From positions 1 through 10,008 of the forward strand of contig JAHJXP010000116.1 in assembly GCA_018827585.1 (NCBI GenBank): a stretch of DNA of 10,008 nucleotides, given 5' to 3'. Position numbers and translations under genes: made by a program. Source of the DNA: Pseudomonadota bacterium. Its GTDB lineage: Bacteria > Desulfobacterota > Syntrophia > Syntrophales > UBA5619. Within the stretch, counting starts at the first letter, position 1. The number at the start of each line of letters is the position of its first letter. Below are positions 6,001 to 10,008 of this stretch, piece by piece. The notes under the pieces are model-generated. The model was not told where the DNA came from. It searched no databases and saw only the letters and a program-made list of their open reading frames with translations.

Positions 6001-7998
6001 CAGCACCAGAAGCTCGTTCTCTTCACCGAGCACCGCGACACCCTGAATTATCTTGAGACCCGCATCACCACACTGCTCGGCCGTAATGAGGCCGTGGTCA
6101 TCATCCACGGCGGCATGGGCCGCGAGGAGCGCATGAAGGCGCAAGAGTCGTTCAAGCACGACCCCGAAGTGCAGGTGCTGCTGGCTACGGACGCCGCAGG
6201 CGAAGGCATCAACCTCCAGCGCGCACACTTGATGGTGAACTATGACCTGCCGTGGAACCCCAATCGCATCGAGCAGCGTTTTGGCCGTATCCACCGAATC
6301 GGCCAGACCGAAGTATGCCATCTCTGGAACCTGGTGGCCGAAGAAACCCGTGAGGGCGACGTTTATCGCAAGCTCCTGGACAAACTGGAACAGGCCCGTC
6401 AATCCCTCGGCGGCCAGGTATTCGACGTGCTCGGCAAGCTCCAGTTCGAGGGTAAACTGTTGCGGGATCTGCTGATTGAAGCCATCCGTTACGGCGATCA
6501 GCCTGAAGTACGCGCCCGCCTCACGACGGTGGTGGAGCACGCGCTCGATCGCGACCAGCTCCAAGACCTGCTCGAAGATCACGCCCTTGCCCACGATGCC
6601 ATGGACTTGAGCCGCGTCCAACGAATTCGGGAGGATATGGAGCGGGCAGAGGCCCGCCGCCTTCAGCCGCACTATATCGAGTCTTTTTTCCTCGAAGCCT
6701 TCCGCTACATGGGAGGATCGGCCAGACAGCGCGAGCCGCGCCGCTACGAGATCACCCATGTCCCGGCCCCGGTGCGCAACCGCGACCGCCTGATCGGCAT
6801 CGGCGAACCGGTGCTGCCGCGTTATGAACGCATTGCCTTCGAGAAGCCGCTGGTGACGCTGCAAGGTCAGCCACTGGCCGCCTTCGTCTGTCCAGGTCAT
6901 CCGCTGCTCGACTCGGTCATCGACCTTACCCTTGAGCGTCACCGCGATCTCTTGAAACGCGGCGCCGTGCTGGTTGACGAACGCGACTCAGGTACCCAGT
7001 CGCGCGTGATGTTCTATCTGGAGCATGCGATCCAGGACGCAAGCCTTACGCGCTCGGGAGAGCGCCGCATTGTCTCCAGGCGGATGCTCTACATCGAGCT
7101 CGACGCCGACGGCGCAACGCGCCACGTGAATTATGCACCCTATCTCGATTATCGGCCATTGGCCAAAGGTGAGCCGAGTGTTGAAGCACTCCTTGACCGG
7201 CCCGAGTGCGCCTGGATTACCCGCGAGCTGGAGAAAAAGGCACAGGGCCACGCGATAGTAAACGTCGTACCGGAACACCTGGCGGAGGTGCGTGGTCCAA
7301 AACTCGCACTGATTGCCAAGACAGAGGCGGCGGTGAAAGAGCGGCTTACCAAAGAGATCACCTATTGGGATCATCGCGCCGAGCAGCTCAAACTCCAGGA
7401 GCAGGCCGGCAGGACAGGCGCCCGGCTCAATTCGGGTGAGGCCCGCAAACGGGCCGATCTGCTTCAGGGGCGATTGCAGAAGCGGCTCGAAGATCTGAAG
7501 CTTGAAGCTCAAATTTCACCACTGCCGCCGGTGGTGCTGGGCGGCATGCTGGTATTGCCAAAAGGCTTGCTCATGGCCATGACAGGCCAGACGGCGGCAG
7601 TCTCTGCAGCGCCTGCTGATACACAGGCCAGTGCAGCGCGGGCTCGCGCCATCGTCATGGAGGTCGAGCGCAGCCTCGGCTTCGAACCAACCGATCGCGA
7701 ATTTTCGAAGCTCGGCTACGACGTAGAAAGCAGTGTGCCGGGCACCGGCAAGCTGCGCTTCATTGAGGTGAAGGGTCGTGTTACAGGTGCGCCGACGATC
7801 ACGGTAACCCGCAACGAAATCCTCTACTCGCTCAACAAGCCCGATGACTTCATCCTTGCCATCGTGGAATTCCTCGACGGCGACTCTCACCGTGTCCACT
7901 ACATGAGACAGCCCTTCCAACGCGAACCGGACTTCGGCGTGACGAGTGTCAACTATGACTTTCGGGAATTGCTGGACCGGGCCACAGTGCCTTCATGA
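6001..7998 (+). pseudogene. C-terminal part of a SNF2-type helicase with DUF3883 domain, N-terminus lost
   Basis: The homologous part begins around QHQKLVLFTEHRDTLNYL (6001 on), the first strand of helicase domain 2. Motif V (VLLATDAAGEGINL, about 6175-6219) and motif VI (RIEQRFGRIHRIGQ, about 6265-6306) follow. Next come a long alpha-helical region with a coiled-coil-like stretch (about 7330-7530) and a C-terminal DUF3883 domain (about 7640-7998). That domain holds GYDVESS and LRFIEVKG, a PD-(D/E)xK-like nuclease pattern. Walker A and DExx motifs are absent: the upstream DNA to 5900 is remnant of other elements. The frame is open back to 5806 but has no natural start (first internal candidates are GTG 6094 and ATG 6115). 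Full-length relatives are around 1000 aa and occur in defence clusters with DNA methylases and large ATPases (DISARM drmD-like, DUF1156/DUF499 types). That assignment is by family memory, not by neighbours here. It could still make a partial protein, but not a working helicase. Confidence 0.8.
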
Positions 7999-8069
7999 AC
8001 ATTGACGTGAAAAATTTGGTTTATCCGGCTGATAGCTTCCTGCTATCCACAAAACGTCAACCTCGCTGA
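7995..8069 (+). pseudogene. Possible start of the next operon gene (24 codons), truncated
   Basis: An ATG overlaps the helicase stop as ATGA, the usual sign of a coupled downstream gene. It reads MNIDVKNLVYPADSFLLSTK and four more residues, then TGA. The short length suggests that only the beginning of a lost gene remains. The product is not recognised, and the overlap could be chance. Confidence 0.25.
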
Positions 8070-8344
8070 AAATGCATGATTTCAATCGATAGTTATTGAT
8101 GTTATTTCCTTGATAATTATGATACCTAAAACTGGCCGACGTTTTATGGAATCGAAAAATATAGTCCATCCTCTGCTCCGGGGGGTGATCTCAGAGCAAA
8201 AATTACAGGAGAGGGGCCTTAGTCATGGGGAAAATGTTGTCATACGCCCCCAAAACCTTCAGGCGGGCCTCCCTGATATTAGTGATAACGACATATTACC
8301 ACAAAACAGATACACTAAACCCTTAATATTGTTTATGTTAAGAA
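8070..8344. other. A/T-rich stretch without a recognised gene
   Basis: The base composition drops compared with the helicase remnant. An open frame (from 8110, with an internal ATG at 8146 reading MESKNIVHPLLRG) runs into the IS1380 end, but it has no recognised motif and no clear ribosome site. It may be a fragment of a gene cut by the insertion sequence, or noncoding. Confidence 0.4.
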
Positions 8345-8362
8345 TGTCACCCCCGAATCTGG

Positions 8363-9652
8363 TCAAGCAAAACTCAGGACAGATAAGGATTTTTCTATTT
8401 CCTCCCATTGCTGTTTGAATGCATAGTGCTCCGATAATTTCATGGTCATTTTCCGGGCAGTGGTAACCACGGTTGCCGGGACATGGATAAACCAGGATCG
8501 AATCGTTTCAGGTTCTTCATGAAAACTTTTCTCGGAGGTCAGCCACATCATCCAGACCATCAGGTTGTACGCCAGGATGCAGCTCTGGAATATGGCGGAA
8601 TTGGCCCAGAAGACGCCGGTGCGGATGGTGCCGGAAGCCATCTGATTCTTGCACCAGGAGATCCAGTTTTCACTGGTGGCTCTCTGACCATACAGCTTAT
8701 GAATATGCCAGGGAGCATGGGGAAGATTCGTCACATAGCAAAAGAACTCATATTGCGGCATGGGAAAGAACACCCCTTCCGTCTGGACAGCCACCAGCTT
8801 TCTTATCGCCACGAAGCGACGCGCCTTCTTCCATCCATGGCACTGGTGCATAAACACAACGGTTTCGATCCCTGTTTTCCCTTTTTCCCGCTGCCAGGAT
8901 GTCTGACTCATGAGCAGATCCACCAGGTTTCTCATCTTTACCTTGATGAGATACTCACTCTGACGGCTTTCCAGAAAATCCAGCAGATCTCCATCGAAGA
9001 AACCGCTGTCCGCCCGGACAAACAACTGGGCCACCCGCTGGGGAATCCGTTCATAACATTCCTTCAAAAATTCCACCGCTCCGTTGGACGTATACGCAGA
9101 GCCGGTGCGGAACCAATTATGCAGACACTCGCGCGTCTCCGCAATGAAGCACAACAGAGGATGATAACTCTTCTGGCCTTTCTTCTTGGGATTATACCCC
9201 TTCTCCGCTCCCTCCTGGGAACCGGTAACCCCGATCACCGTCGAATCCATATCCAGGGTGATCCGGGGAAACCACTTCTTCGACCAGACACGCTTCCGAG
9301 CCTCCGCCTCGGCTTCACTCAGCTCATGGCAATGACCCATATTGAATCGCTTAAACAACTTGCCAAAGGTGCTCGCATCGGGAAAAAGCTCCCAGCCAAA
9401 CAACTTCCGGATGGCATGATCCGCCTTCAAGATCACCAGATGGCTCATATGCTTGGCCCCCGCCAGCACGCCCATCATGACCATCATAACGACCTCGGAC
9501 ATCTCATAGTCGGCGGTCGCCCCTCGCTCAATAGTCAGTCTTCTCTCCAGGATTCCCGGCAGGCCAATCTTCTCAGCAAATTTCCCCAGATTGACAAGGC
9601 CGGCATGCTTGGTCAGATTCTTCGCCGTGTATTCTGTAGAAAATGTCTTCAC
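8363..9652 (-). CDS. IS1380-family transposase
   Basis: This is a 429-aa DDE transposase that mobilises the surrounding insertion sequence. The catalytic triad is visible: D136 in LDMDSTV, D215 in RADSGFF and E328 in YGQRATSENWISWCK. The insert YNPKKKGQKSYHPLL between the first two Asp residues is a strong IS1380 hallmark. I choose GTG at 9652 as start because GGAGG (9667-9663) precedes it by 10 bases. A longer frame from TTG 9703 would start inside the promoter region. The gene reads through without a stop and its C-terminal stop lies within the left inverted repeat. It is probably functional. Confidence 0.9.
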   Translation of the reverse strand: MKTFSTEYTAKNLTKHAGLVNLGKFAEKIGLPGILERRLTIERGATADYEMSEVVMMVMMGVLAGAKHMSHLVILKADHAIRKLFGWELFPDASTFGKLFKRFNMGHCHELSEAEAEARKRVWSKKWFPRITLDMDSTVIGVTGSQEGAEKGYNPKKKGQKSYHPLLCFIAETRECLHNWFRTGSAYTSNGAVEFLKECYERIPQRVAQLFVRADSGFFDGDLLDFLESRQSEYLIKVKMRNLVDLLMSQTSWQREKGKTGIETVVFMHQCHGWKKARRFVAIRKLVAVQTEGVFFPMPQYEFFCYVTNLPHAPWHIHKLYGQRATSENWISWCKNQMASGTIRTGVFWANSAIFQSCILAYNLMVWMMWLTSEKSFHEEPETIRSWFIHVPATVVTTARKMTMKLSEHYAFKQQWEEIEKSLSVLSFA

Positions 9653-9689
9653 CTGTTGGGTGCCTCCTTTAATGGTTATTTTGGAGGCT

Positions 9690-9719
9690 ATTGTAACATA
9701 CAATACAATAATATGTCAA
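9690..9719 (-). promoter_or_regulatory. Promoter of the IS1380 transposase with palindrome over the -10
   Basis: On the minus strand TTGACA (9719-9714) and TACAAT (9695-9690) are spaced by 18 bp, a good sigma-70-type promoter about 40 bp before the GTG start. The -10 is one arm of the palindrome ATTGTA-TGT-TACAAT (9704-9690), which could be an operator or a transposase site. Confidence 0.6.
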
Positions 9720-9804
9720 TGTATTTGTTAAATTAAATGGCCAGTATTAGGTGACACACAAAACCGTTCTTCATATACTCCCACCGTGAAAAGGCAATGC
9801 CTTA

Positions 9805-10008
9805 GTGCGCCAGGCAAAGCCTGGCGAATCCAGTTGGTTGAGAAGCCAGCCTGACAAAGTTAGCCGACCGTCAGAACCGAGTTTTGCATTTATGCGGGTA
9901 ACCGTATGAGTGAAGCGTAAACAGGGTGACCGCAGGCCGTAATGCGAAAGCGTGAAGGTGTTCAGCCTCGAAAATGCTTATGTTGTGGAGCGAGCCCAAG
10001 TGCTTAAG
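9805..10008 (+). ncRNA. 5' part of a group II intron (domain I), continues beyond the window
   Basis: The stretch begins with GTGCG, the consensus group II intron 5' end. It continues with a perfect stem CGCCAGGC-AAA-GCCTGGCG (9808-9826) and a dense series of structured, GNRA-like elements (for example ATGCGAAAGCGT) with no open reading frame, as in domain I. It should lead to the remaining domains and a reverse transcriptase/maturase outside the window. Directly before it, AAGGC-AAT-GCCTT (9791-9803) forms a small hairpin ending one base before the proposed splice site, reminiscent of introns that insert next to stem-loops. The assignment rests on pattern recognition and the intron class is not determined. 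Confidence 0.6.

Larger units (their letters stand above)
8345..9756 (-). mobile_element. IS1380-type insertion sequence, complete
   Basis: The element carries one transposase gene and imperfect inverted ends. The left end is TGTCACC...CTGGTCA (8345-8365). The right end, read on the minus strand, is TGTCACC...CTGGCCA (9756-9738), matching in both blocks with a 2-base length difference between them. The left end overlaps the transposase stop codon. No target duplication is obvious next to the ends (AGAA versus CACA), so either the exact tips are slightly different or flanking DNA has been rearranged. The total is about 1.41 kb, shorter than typical for the family. Confidence 0.75.

Noticed and set aside
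5950..6942. 330-codon open frame on the minus strand
   Set aside because: It is antisense to the helicase remnant, whose motifs V and VI are unmistakable. The shadow arises from GC-rich codon use.
8483..9736. 417-codon open frame on the plus strand
   Set aside because: It is the antisense shadow of the IS1380 transposase, which has all catalytic motifs, a promoter and a ribosome site.

Overview
This window is an accessory region built almost entirely from mobile DNA and gene remnants. No housekeeping gene is visible. The mixture points to a Proteobacteria-like environmental bacterium (GC-rich genes, IS1634, IS1380, a TniA/TniB-type transposon, an integron-type cassette, a group II intron start). 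The genus cannot be read from the sequence.

Layout from left to right. Positions 2-1012 hold the C-terminal part of an IS1634/IS4-type transposase that begins outside the window. On the minus strand, 1205-2049 looks like one integron gene cassette. It carries a complete metallo-beta-lactamase-fold hydrolase (1295-2032) that opens at a GTTAGAGG core and ends in an attC-like site whose first half is near-canonical. Positions 2235-5236 are a three-gene transposon core: a zinc-ribbon/HTH protein (apparently frameshifted), a DD(35)E transposase, and an ExeA/TniB-like AAA ATPase whose start overlaps the transposase end by 8 bp. Positions 5444-5629 plus 5874-5900 are the two halves of the N-terminal fragment of another integrase-type transposase. 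It is split by a 238-bp non-autonomous element (5630-5867) that has TG...CA ends, two 12-bp sites per end with 27-bp periodicity, and a perfect 6-bp target duplication TTTACC.

From about 6001 to 7998 runs the C-terminal two-thirds or so of a large SNF2-type helicase ending in a DUF3883 nuclease-like domain. Its DEAD/ATP-binding half is missing, so it is a pseudogene. Related helicases sit in phage-defence clusters, so this is probably the wreck of a defence operon. A short ORF overlapping its stop by ATGA (7995-8069) may be the start of the next operon gene. A complete IS1380-type insertion sequence (8345-9756, minus strand) follows. The last 204 bases look like the 5' end of a group II intron, starting with GTGCG at 9805.

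The intact genes serve transposition (transposase with ATPase; IS1380) or are cassette cargo (the hydrolase). The most distinctive object is the small inverted-repeat element at 5630-5867, whose end architecture resembles that of Tn7/Tn552/Mu-type transposons. I infer, but cannot show, that it is moved in trans by a relative of the transposases found here.
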